A DNA stretch of 52,309 bases, taken from positions 1 to 52,309 of the forward strand of contig JANXZX010000116.1 in assembly GCA_025355325.1 (NCBI GenBank), in the 5' to 3' direction. The notes beneath the pieces are model-generated. The model ran no database searches. It was not told where the DNA came from and worked only from the letters and a program-made list of their open reading frames with translations. Positions 45,643 through 52,309 of this stretch are shown here, piece after piece. The DNA is from Geobacteraceae bacterium (GTDB lineage Bacteria; Desulfobacterota; Desulfuromonadia; Geobacterales; Pseudopelobacteraceae). The position numbers and the translations under genes were made by a program. Position 1 is the first letter of the stretch; each line of letters begins with the position of its first letter.

Positions 45643-46025
45643 CACAGTGTGCCAATCCCCAGAGTCATCTGTACGGTGAGGAGCTGACCTGCAGCGGAAG
45701 CAACAGTTCCGTCAATCAGGAACAAACGCCCGAAGGATTTTGCCACACCGGCTGTAACCGTCAGGATATCACCCACCTCTGCGGTACCGGAAAAATCGGC
45801 ATGACCGATAGAAGCCAGAAAGCCGCCTTCCCCCTCCGTCTGAGCAACAATAATTCCGGCCAGTTGGGCAACGCACTCGATCAGTAGAACCTGCGAAAAA
45901 ACGGCATTACTGGTCACACCGGTACGGGCAACGGCCCGGACACCCTGTTCAAGTTCGATAACCCGGTCAAGCAGCAGAAAAGGATACCGGTGGGGGAGAT
46001 AATGTGCGGGATCGGAATTAAACAG
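45642..46025 (-). CDS. hotdog-fold 3-hydroxyacyl-ACP dehydratase, FabZ/ApeI-like
   Basis: A protein of about 127 residues with the FabZ signature LPHRYPFLLLDRVIELE, the catalytic His in PHRYPF, and LLIECVAQLAGI, where the usual acidic residue of the hotdog helix is present as Glu. It should remove water from 3-hydroxyacyl-ACP to give the trans-2-enoyl form. The start is unusual: GGAGGAG (46029-46035) overlaps the ketosynthase end and the only codon at a proper distance in frame is CTG at 46025. No ATG, GTG or TTG occurs nearby, and longer readings run through the ketosynthase gene. Overlap with the ketosynthase and LolA-like genes shows coupling. Confidence 0.75.
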   Translation of the reverse strand: MFNSDPAHYLPHRYPFLLLDRVIELEQGVRAVARTGVTSNAVFSQVLLIECVAQLAGIIVAQTEGEGGFLASIGHADFSGTAEVGDILTVTAGVAKSFGRLFLIDGTVASAAGQLLTVQMTLGIGTL

Positions 46026-47061
46026 AAGCTCCTCCGCTGAAGCTGATTGCGAAGTACGGGCCTTCAGGCGAGGCGGCCAGATGCAGACCGCGCTGACCGG
46101 GCTGAAGTCTGGCCAGCAAAACGGCCATCGCAGTACCTCCCATGGCAAGCGAACGACCGGTGACGCTCCCGATATAAAATCGGGAAGTGCCGGGGTAGAG
46201 TTCACTGAACGTCGGCAGGAGGTCTGCCGTTCCGGAAATGGAGAGCAAATAGGGAGCAGCACAGCTACCCAGAAGATGATCAACGCCCTCCGGCTCGCGA
46301 CCGGGAAGCAGCAAACCGACTGTCCGGATATCGTCTACCCGTCCTTTGACGACAGCTCCCCGTTCGGCAGCATGTTCGGCACTCTCAAGAACAAGCAGGC
46401 CGCACCCTTCGCCAAAGTTTTTGGCATAGCGCCGCATCTGCCCGGTTGCGGCAAAACCGGAAAGCATCAGCGGCGTCAGGTCATCAACGCCGCCGGCCAG
46501 CATGATGTCGGCACGCCCTTCAGCAATAAACCGGCAGGCCATTAAAAAGGCGGATTCCGCCGAACAGAACCGCTGAACTTGAGTTACATTAGGGCCTTTC
46601 AGGCCATATTCGATGGAGGCATTACTGGCGGCGGCATTGGAGACCGTGTTCGGAAACAGCATCGGGGACACGCCCTCGGCGCCGCCGGCAAAATACCCGG
46701 CAAGAAATTCGGCTGAATTGGCAACACCGCCAAAACCGCAGCCAAGAGCGATGCCGATTCGTTCCGGCAGAATTACTCCCCGGTCAACACCGGCATCCTT
46801 GAGAGCCAGGCCGGCGGCTGCCACGGAAAACTGGCTGCACCGGTCCAGCTTGCGGGCTTTTAATGGCGGTATAAAGTCGGTCGCTTTGAATCCCAGCGCC
46901 TTGCCCCAGCGAGCCTCCTGATCGCCATCATGTTCGGCGGAAACCGGCGTCAGGGCATTTTGACCTGAATCGATCAGTTCGAGAATCGTGTCAGTACCGA
47001 TCCCGGCTGCGGTAACGGCTGAAAATCCGGTAATAACAATATCGGTCAGAGGTAAACTCAT
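46018..47061 (-). CDS. ketosynthase-like partner lacking the active-site histidines
   Basis: A 347-residue thiolase-fold protein, about 55 residues shorter than a normal FabF. The nucleophile is kept (Cys166 in VQRFCSAESAF), but the HGTGT and KxxxGH histidine motifs and the NAFGFGG end are missing; the equivalent regions read ISGTADLLP and VTGRSLAMGG. It is therefore unlikely to condense acyl chains alone. It resembles the chain-length-factor partner (KS beta) of type II systems. It overlaps the full ketosynthase gene by ATGA, so a heterodimer is expected. This arrangement is also found in aryl polyene clusters. Confidence 0.8.
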   Translation of the reverse strand: MSLPLTDIVITGFSAVTAAGIGTDTILELIDSGQNALTPVSAEHDGDQEARWGKALGFKATDFIPPLKARKLDRCSQFSVAAAGLALKDAGVDRGVILPERIGIALGCGFGGVANSAEFLAGYFAGGAEGVSPMLFPNTVSNAAASNASIEYGLKGPNVTQVQRFCSAESAFLMACRFIAEGRADIMLAGGVDDLTPLMLSGFAATGQMRRYAKNFGEGCGLLVLESAEHAAERGAVVKGRVDDIRTVGLLLPGREPEGVDHLLGSCAAPYLLSISGTADLLPTFSELYPGTSRFYIGSVTGRSLAMGGTAMAVLLARLQPGQRGLHLAASPEGPYFAISFSGGASV

Positions 47062-48263
47062 CGTGCCAGCACCAGCGAGGTAATGTTGCCGCCAAAGGCG
47101 AAGGAATTGGACATGGCCAGATCACCGTCGTTCGGACGCGGGCCGTCGTGACAGTAGTCCAGATCACATTCCGGGTCGCGCCCCCGAAAATTGAGGGTCT
47201 GCGGAATGATGCGATGGTTAAGGGCAATCACCGTCGCCAACGCTTCTATAACTCCAGCCGCCCCGAGACAATGACCGGTCATCGCTTTGGTGGAAACCAG
47301 GGGAACCCCGGCAGCCCGGTCGCCAAATACCAGTTTCATGGCGTTTGATTCCACCACGTCGTTGAGCGGCGTGCCGGTTCCGTGAGCGTTCACCCACCCC
47401 ACCCGCCCCGGTTCAACGCCGGCAGTCCGCAGCGCTTCCTGCATCACCCGTGCAGCGGTCACGCCGGACGGGTCCGGTGCCGTCATGTGATGTGCCTCGC
47501 CAGCCAGGGCATAGCCAAGAATTGCCCCGTAAATTTTAGCACCCCGTGCCCGGGCGTCCTCTTCAGCTTCCAAAATCAGACAGGCCGCTCCTTCGCCAAG
47601 TGATATTCCCTGCCGTTCGAAACTGAACGGGGAACAGGGGGCGGCATCAACCACCCGCAGGGAGTTGAATCCGGCAAAGGTCAACAGGGAGAGAGCATCA
47701 CTGCCGCCGACCAGCACCGCCTTCTGTCGGCCGGTCGCCACCAGGTCGGCACCCCACCCGATGGCGGTGGCCGATGACGAGCAGGCGGTGGTAACGGTTC
47801 CCTGATACCCGGCCAGACCAAAGGTTCGAGCCAGTATCGTGGTAGTGGAATCCGGGAGAACTCCGCGCAACAGGTCAGGAGAGGCATCCAGATCAGCGAG
47901 CTGCGATTTCAGCCACTGCTCCGCCTGAAACATCCCCGCGGCACCGGCTCCCATTGAAACACCCATCTCATAGGGTGAATAGCAGCCGGAAACGCCACTA
48001 TCCATAAGTGCTTCGCGGGCAGCGATCACCCCGAACTGGTCAGCCCGGGAGAGCTTTCGAGCGGCTGTGCGATCAAAATGATCCAGAGGTTCATATCCCT
48101 TGACCTCGCAACCGATGTGGGAGGGGAAAGACGACACGTCGAACAGGTCTAGTGGCTCAATGCCGCTCCGGCCGTTCAGCAGGGACGAGGTAAACTCCGG
48201 AACCGAGATGCCGGCGCCGCTGAAAACACCCATACCGGTTATGACCACGCGGTTCCTGCCCAT
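47058..48263 (-). CDS. beta-ketoacyl-ACP synthase, FabF-like
   Basis: A 401-residue condensing enzyme with the full Cys-His-His triad: Cys161 in VTTACSSSATA, His294 in NAHGTGTPLND and His331 in KAMTGHCLGAAG. The C-terminal SFAFGGNIT loop is present. It should extend an acyl-ACP by two carbons using malonyl-ACP. It overlaps FabG upstream (TGATG) and the degenerate ketosynthase downstream (ATGA). It is separate from housekeeping fatty-acid genes, so it likely belongs to a dedicated secondary pathway. Confidence 0.92.
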   Translation of the reverse strand: MGRNRVVITGMGVFSGAGISVPEFTSSLLNGRSGIEPLDLFDVSSFPSHIGCEVKGYEPLDHFDRTAARKLSRADQFGVIAAREALMDSGVSGCYSPYEMGVSMGAGAAGMFQAEQWLKSQLADLDASPDLLRGVLPDSTTTILARTFGLAGYQGTVTTACSSSATAIGWGADLVATGRQKAVLVGGSDALSLLTFAGFNSLRVVDAAPCSPFSFERQGISLGEGAACLILEAEEDARARGAKIYGAILGYALAGEAHHMTAPDPSGVTAARVMQEALRTAGVEPGRVGWVNAHGTGTPLNDVVESNAMKLVFGDRAAGVPLVSTKAMTGHCLGAAGVIEALATVIALNHRIIPQTLNFRGRDPECDLDYCHDGPRPNDGDLAMSNSFAFGGNITSLVLAR

Positions 48264-49003
48264 CAGACAGTTCCGCCATCGACTATCAGCGCTTGACCGG
48301 TAATGTAGGAAGCCCGTTCGGAAGCAAGGAACAGCACCGCATCTGCCACCTCTTCAGGGGTGCCGATGCGCCCCAGGGAAGAGCTGCTCACAATTTTGTC
48401 CACGATATCCTGTTTGAGACTTTCAGTCATGTCGGTACGAATCAGCCCGGCCACCACGGCGTTCACCCTGATTCCCATCTGGCCCAGTTCACGGGCAAGC
48501 GATTTGGTAAAACTGATGGCGGCGCCCTTCGAGGCGGCATAATTGGTCTGTCCGGAAGCGCCGCTGATAGCGGAAATGGATGAAATGGTGACTATTGAGC
48601 CCTGGCGGCGGGCCAGCATCTTGCGTACCCCCCACTTGCAGCAATGAAAAAGAGGATACAGGTTGGTGCGGATCACGCGGTCCCAATCTTCATCGGCCAT
48701 CATTGCCAGAAAACCGTCCTTGATAATGCCGGCGTTGTTGACCAGCACATCGATATGCCCCGCTTCCTGCGCTGCGGCGTTGATGACCGTCTGGGCACCC
48801 TCCGCCGTACTGACATCCCCCTTGATGGTCACAATCGTTCCGGGCAATGCGGCTGCTTCACCAACGAGAGATATCGCTGCCGCATCATTATCCACATAGG
48901 CGGCAAACACCCGCGCCCCCTCACCGGCAAAAGCCAGAGATATGGCCCGCCCGATGCCACGGGTACCGCCGGTAACGACAACAATTTTGTCCAAGAATTC
49001 CAT
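48263..49003 (-). CDS. 3-oxoacyl-ACP reductase, FabG-like
   Basis: A 246-residue short-chain dehydrogenase that reduces 3-oxoacyl-ACP with NADPH. It has the cofactor loop VVTGGTRGIGRAI, NNAG in VLVNNAGIIKDGF, and the catalytic Ser, Tyr and Lys in ISSISAISGASGQTNYAASKGA, ending AGLIRTDM. The ATG at 49003 is fixed by GGAG five bases upstream and by the family start MEFLDKIVVVTGG; a longer reading covers only non-coding sequence. It heads the second block of the cluster after a 314-base repeat-filled gap. Confidence 0.93.
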   Translation of the reverse strand: MEFLDKIVVVTGGTRGIGRAISLAFAGEGARVFAAYVDNDAAAISLVGEAAALPGTIVTIKGDVSTAEGAQTVINAAAQEAGHIDVLVNNAGIIKDGFLAMMADEDWDRVIRTNLYPLFHCCKWGVRKMLARRQGSIVTISSISAISGASGQTNYAASKGAAISFTKSLARELGQMGIRVNAVVAGLIRTDMTESLKQDIVDKIVSSSSLGRIGTPEEVADAVLFLASERASYITGQALIVDGGTV

Positions 49004-49317
49004 TGCGGCTCCGGAAAGTTTTTGAAGTTTTTTATTATTACCGACAATCGGGAAGAAAGTCCAGCGGGCAGGCGTAAAGGGGTGTACGACAAAAATGTTG
49101 GTGGATTCAATAACAACCTCCCCTCCCCTTGCGGGAGGGGATTGAGGGGTGGGGGAAGCAGACTGTAACACATCGATATTACAACAACTTCACCCACCCC
49201 CTGACCCCCTCCCGTCACCAGAAGTAGGTGCCTCTAGGCAAGGGAGGGGGAAAATAAAACCTCGAAGTGGTGACTTCCAACAAATTTACCGCAGGGCAGG
49301 CGTAAGGAAGTGCAGGA
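49004..49317. other. 314-base gap inside the lipid cluster, filled with extragenic repeats
   Basis: No gene is seen. It contains several C-rich/G-rich palindromes at about 49121-49253: CCCCTCCC-CTTGC-GGGAGGGG (hairpin), then GAGGGGTGGGGGAAG facing CTTCACCCACCCCCTGA, and CCCCCTCCC facing GGGAGGGGG. A promoter for fabG may lie at 49010-49110, but no clear boxes were found. The gap splits the cluster into two possible transcripts. Confidence 0.5.
49121..49253. repeat. compound CCCCTCCC / GGGAGGGG extragenic repeat
   Basis: Three nested or adjacent inverted repeats of the CCTCCCC theme also seen at 8140-8161. The presence of two distant copies in 41 kb suggests a dispersed family; no coding capacity, terminal repeats of an insertion sequence or target duplications were seen. 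Confidence 0.6.
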
Positions 49318-50697
49318 TTACATCGGGCTCACGCGACTCCTGCCAAGCCGTTTCATCAATTTCCACAGCGGCCCCTTGACCGGAAACATCCGCATGGCAT
49401 CGAGCATTGCCGAGTTGACGTTAACCTCCAGGCCCGGAACGATCCAGGTGCAGCGTTTGAGGGCCTCTTGAGTAACCAGATCGCACAGTTCCCCTTTAAT
49501 GGCCGGGGAAATATAGAATACCGGCTCCAGCAGTGAATCTCCTTCAGCAATGATGCCGTCCCGCAGGGCACTCTGCTCTATGGCGGTGTCGGGGTAAATC
49601 CGGATACCGGTCATCGCGATCACCGCCGTTGGCTCGACTTCATCCATTAAGGTAAACGTCTCAAGCACCGTTTCTCTGGACTCGCCCGGGCCGCCGAAGA
49701 GAATGTAGTGGGCAAAATCGACTCCCATTTCATGACAGAGACGCGATGATTCACGGATCGATTCGGTGGTGAAAGATTTGCCGAGATTTTTCAACATCCG
49801 GGGTGAACCGGAATCACTGCCGTATTCAACCGCGTCGCAGCCGGCTTCCAACATCACCTGCAGGAGGTTCGCTGTAATAAAATCGGGATTGATGAAGGCC
49901 GACCAGTTGACCTGCAACCGCTCGGCAATCATGGCCCGGCATAATTCTTCAGCAAAAGCGGGAGGATAGTTGAAGATGTCATCAACAAAATAGAGGTAGT
50001 TGACCCCGTAGTCGTCCACCAGAGTGTGGATCTCGGCGATAATATCCGGGATTGGGCGGAGGCGCATGCAGCGCCCTTCCAGCAGCGGATAGGTGCAGTA
50101 GATGCAGCCAAACGGGCAGCCGCGCTTGGTCTGCAGGTTAGCCATCCCCCCCTCCCGGAAGTAGCGGGACACATTAAATAGAGTCCGGTCAGGAGTGCCA
50201 AGTGTGGCAAGAGGCAGCGGGGGGATGAACCCGGCCCTTCCCGGCAGCACAACTCCCGGCAGCAGAGCCGCGTCACCGCCTGACTCCAGACAATGGATCA
50301 GACGAGGCAGCACCTCTTCCCCCTCCGCCGCCACTCCGTAATCGGCGCCGACAGCAGCAAGAATTTCAACCGGCATCAGCGAAAAACCGGATCCGCCGAT
50401 AACTGTTATCGCCCGGCCACGGCAAAGTGCAACGATGTCGCACACTCCGTCAAGATAGCTCCGGCTCCCCGGCCAGGTCACGTTATCCAGGTTGCGCAGG
50501 GAGATGACGACGACATCCGGTTTATGTTCGGCAAGGGCAGAGGAAACGGCGCTGGCGGGGTCGGCTTCAAAACAGAGGTCAAGCGCACTCAGCAGATGAC
50601 CGGCAGCGGCAAGCGGTCCGGCGAGACATGCCAGACCAATCGGGAAAACAGGAGAGGGGTCGCGCTCACGATTGGCAGAGACCAGCAGAATATTCAC
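49318..50697 (-). CDS. radical SAM protein with B12-binding-type N-terminal domain
   Basis: A 459-residue protein. Residues 1-170 form a Rossmann-like domain as in B12-binding radical SAM enzymes (VNILLVSANRERDPSP, PDVVVISLRN, VIGGSGFS), but the classical DxHxxG cobalamin motif is absent (LDLCFEAD). The radical SAM domain follows, with Cys194, Cys198 and Cys201 in KRGCPFGCIYC, then LYFVDDIFN and FGGPGES. Class B methylases and ring-forming radical SAM enzymes share this layout. The GTG start at 50697 overlaps the thioesterase stop (GTGA) and follows GGAGGA. It could methylate, cyclise or desaturate the acyl product. The reaction is unknown. Confidence 0.85.
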   Translation of the reverse strand: MNILLVSANRERDPSPVFPIGLACLAGPLAAAGHLLSALDLCFEADPASAVSSALAEHKPDVVVISLRNLDNVTWPGSRSYLDGVCDIVALCRGRAITVIGGSGFSLMPVEILAAVGADYGVAAEGEEVLPRLIHCLESGGDAALLPGVVLPGRAGFIPPLPLATLGTPDRTLFNVSRYFREGGMANLQTKRGCPFGCIYCTYPLLEGRCMRLRPIPDIIAEIHTLVDDYGVNYLYFVDDIFNYPPAFAEELCRAMIAERLQVNWSAFINPDFITANLLQVMLEAGCDAVEYGSDSGSPRMLKNLGKSFTTESIRESSRLCHEMGVDFAHYILFGGPGESRETVLETFTLMDEVEPTAVIAMTGIRIYPDTAIEQSALRDGIIAEGDSLLEPVFYISPAIKGELCDLVTQEALKRCTWIVPGLEVNVNSAMLDAMRMFPVKGPLWKLMKRLGRSRVSPM

Positions 50698-51116
50698 TGC
50701 TCCTCCAGCCATGCCAGCAGACGGGAGACCCGCTCCGCAATCACCGGCGGGAGCTGAAACTGGAGCGTTCCGGCCATATCCGTCAAGGCATGGGTCGTAG
50801 TGCCGACTGCACATTTTTTCCCATCAGAACCGACTATGGTGGTGGCAAATGTAAGGGTGGCCGTTTCACTCCGGCACAGGGTCGTTCGTATCGTGAGCTC
50901 GTCATTAAAGCTGGCTGGGCGCAGAAATTTCAGGTCAAGAGAAACCACCGGCCCCATATATCCCGCAGCAGCCAACTGAAAAGCGTCCAGATCAAATTCT
51001 CTCGCCAGGGCATTGCGGCCTATTTCCATCCACGCCACATAATGGCCGTGCCAGGCGACCCGATAGGCATCAATTTCGTTGAATCGTACGGTTACGGCAG
51101 TTTCGTGATATTTCAT
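50694..51116 (-). CDS. acyl-CoA/ACP thioesterase, 4HBT (YbgC/FadM-like) hotdog
   Basis: A 140-residue hotdog protein with the family pattern VRFNEIDAYRVAWHGHYVAWMEIGR. Asp16 is in the position of the catalytic Asp of 4-hydroxybenzoyl-CoA thioesterase-like enzymes, and Tyr and Glu are placed as usual. It should release the acyl chain from ACP or CoA. Similar thioesterases occur in aryl polyene clusters. Its start overlaps the acyltransferase stop (ATGA) and its stop overlaps the radical SAM start (GTGA), so all four genes at this end are translationally coupled. Confidence 0.88.
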   Translation of the reverse strand: MKYHETAVTVRFNEIDAYRVAWHGHYVAWMEIGRNALAREFDLDAFQLAAAGYMGPVVSLDLKFLRPASFNDELTIRTTLCRSETATLTFATTIVGSDGKKCAVGTTTHALTDMAGTLQFQLPPVIAERVSRLLAWLEEQ

Positions 51117-51949
51117 GATTCACTCGCGATCCAGCGGTTGAATTTGGAGAGCGACAAACCGGCGCCCACCTCTTGAAACCTCGTCACTCCCCGGGAACAG
51201 AGGGCGCGGTAGGTCGCTTCCCAATACACCGGACGGCGGAGTTCATCCACGAGAAAAGCGGGGATAGCGGCGGCCGTCAGGGTTGTCTGGGCAATGTGCT
51301 CAACCAGTGGTGTATGTGGTTCGCAATAACGGTATCCCGCCACAATCCGTTGCAGTTCTTCCGCAACCTCCTCCATCAAAGGCGTATGAAGCGGGGCGTC
51401 ACACGGGAACATACTCACTGAAAAAGCCCCTGATGCGGTCGCTTCCGTCAGGGTGGCTTCCATGTTTTTCCGTTCACCGGCCAGCAGGTAATGACGCGAG
51501 GTATTGTAGTTGGCAACATGAACTCCGTTGTTGAGTGCCAGCGCATCCAACGGGTCACGGGTCAGGCCGATGACACAGCCCAGCGCATATTCCCTGCTGC
51601 TCCCCATCGCTGCCATACATTCACCGATCCGCCAGGTCAGTTCAAGAGCTGTTGCGGCATCGACCGCACCGGATGCCGCCAAAGCGGGATAGATCCCCAT
51701 GCTGTGTTCGGCAATCAGCTGTGGAGCGCCCCCCCGACCGGCGAGCTGCCCGGAACGATACAGGCTGACGCAGACACCAAAGAGCTGGAGCCTGACTCTC
51801 TCTCTGACTCCGGGGGATGGTGTGTCATGTTCAAGAGGATTGAATCCGGTGATTTCCCGGCACAGCAGGGCGATCTTTTGAAATTCCGGTTCATCGGTTG
51901 AGGCATCGGCAAAAGCAACCGGCTGGCCCGGAAACATCCAGCAACTCAT
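51113..51949 (-). CDS. malonyl-ACP transacylase-like acyltransferase
   Basis: A 278-residue FabD-like protein. It opens with WMFPGQ, has the nucleophile Ser83 in AEHSMGIYPA (usual form GHSLGE), Arg107 in the place that binds the malonyl carboxylate, and the catalytic His188 in APLHTPLM. It should load malonyl groups onto an ACP. The Gly-to-Glu change just before HSMG and the Ile in place of the following Glu are departures from FabD. It overlaps the neighbours on both sides (ATGA). A dedicated acyltransferase suggests the pathway is run apart from housekeeping fatty acid synthesis. Confidence 0.85.
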   Translation of the reverse strand: MSCWMFPGQPVAFADASTDEPEFQKIALLCREITGFNPLEHDTPSPGVRERVRLQLFGVCVSLYRSGQLAGRGGAPQLIAEHSMGIYPALAASGAVDAATALELTWRIGECMAAMGSSREYALGCVIGLTRDPLDALALNNGVHVANYNTSRHYLLAGERKNMEATLTEATASGAFSVSMFPCDAPLHTPLMEEVAEELQRIVAGYRYCEPHTPLVEHIAQTTLTAAAIPAFLVDELRRPVYWEATYRALCSRGVTRFQEVGAGLSLSKFNRWIASES

Positions 51950-52309
51950 GCCCCGCTCCTTTTGCGCCGGATTGCCGCACGGAAACCGATGTTCATCGGG
52001 CCGAAGACCTGTAACGAGCGATGCAATTTGAATATCCGGCGATACATGGATGAGAACGAATAAAATGAGCGATTGAGCCAGTCATACCCTTCCTGAAGCT
52101 GGTCGATCGTCATGCCGCGCGGCTGGAAATTGATATGCTCCATGTCATAGTCGCGCCAGTCACTGGAGATTATTCTCCCTTCCGCTTCGAGACGGCGGCG
52201 GACAGCGGTACCGGGATAGGGGGTCAACAGAGGGAAAATAGCCGCTTCGAGACGCGCATCTTCGCAGAAGCGGAGCAGTTTCGAGAAAATATCGGGGGTG
52301 TCGCCGTCA
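51946..52309 (-). CDS. radical SAM protein, C-terminal end only (window edge)
   Basis: The reading frame enters from the right edge and ends at 51946. The visible 120 or so residues include FPLLTPYPGTAV, LEAEGRI, a DYDMEHINFQPRGMT segment and LQEGYDWLNRSFYSFSSMYRR. This is the usual C-terminal part (DUF4070-like) of B12-binding radical SAM proteins. The Fe-S motif lies beyond the window. Its stop overlaps the acyltransferase start (ATGA), so it is the nearest upstream member of the cluster. Together with the gene at 49318 it makes at least two radical SAM enzymes in this pathway. Confidence 0.8.
   Translation of the reverse strand, partial: DGDTPDIFSKLLRFCEDARLEAAIFPLLTPYPGTAVRRRLEAEGRIISSDWRDYDMEHINFQPRGMTIDQLQEGYDWLNRSFYSFSSMYRRIFKLHRSLQVFGPMNIGFRAAIRRKRSGA

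Noticed and set aside
41712-52309. Housekeeping fatty acid synthesis (fab) operon
   Set aside because: No acpP, plsX or fabH, a degenerate second ketosynthase, radical SAM enzymes and export genes make a dedicated pathway more likely.

Overview
The window looks like a chromosomal segment of an anaerobic, metal- or sulfur-respiring deltaproteobacterium (Desulfuromonadales, Geobacter-like). The evidence is a chemoreceptor with a periplasmic c-type heme motif, a bacteriohemerythrin, tandem DUF507 genes, an LPS assembly protein (a Gram-negative outer membrane), both TrpB1 and TrpB2, and CCCTCCC-type extragenic repeats that I recall from Geobacter. This placement is inference; no rRNA, tRNA or CRISPR array was seen.

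Layout. 1-4441 (minus): two DUF507 genes, a soluble lytic transglycosylase and the 5' two thirds of mutS. 4604-8035 (plus): queC, then a three-gene operon of a MoxR-type AAA+ ATPase, a VWA/DUF2201 protein and a small unknown protein. 8208-11896 (minus): hemerythrin, heme-bearing chemoreceptor, pta. 12017-19925 (minus): a long, tightly packed biosynthetic run ribH-nusB-hom-trpB2-trpF-GT39-GT2-trpB, with several TAATG overlaps and a strong terminator. 20026-23661 (minus): a five-gene operon of a NosL-like copper protein, a small secreted protein, an FtsX-type permease, an ABC ATPase and a membrane protein with a CPFC motif. 23866-34980 (plus): rnr, an HD-GYP protein, tatC, an Rrf2 regulator, a lipoprotein transglycosylase, a second chemoreceptor, trpA, accD and folC. 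34988-37039 (plus): lptD. 37075-38157 (minus): a SAM methyltransferase.

38312-40379 (plus) is a compact, AT-richer type II restriction-modification pair that looks inserted just upstream of hemW. From 41712 to the right edge (minus) lies the most interesting region: a type II fatty-acid/polyketide-like pathway. It comprises a cut radical SAM protein, malonyltransferase-like acyltransferase, hotdog thioesterase, radical SAM enzyme with a B12-type N-terminal fold, FabG-type reductase, full ketosynthase, ketosynthase-like partner lacking both histidines, hotdog dehydratase, LolA-like carrier, outer-membrane lipoprotein and MMPL exporter. It resembles aryl polyene clusters in its core and export genes but adds radical SAM enzymes. 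It probably makes and exports an unusual acyl or polyene envelope lipid. No acyl carrier protein or acyl ligase is visible, so the cluster probably continues past the right edge.

Among regulatory structures, several strong hairpins sit directly against start codons (DUF507, slt, rrf2). The rrf2 one also covers its ribosome binding site. Two genes (hemW and the cluster dehydratase) have a good Shine-Dalgarno sequence but no ATG, GTG or TTG at the right distance.
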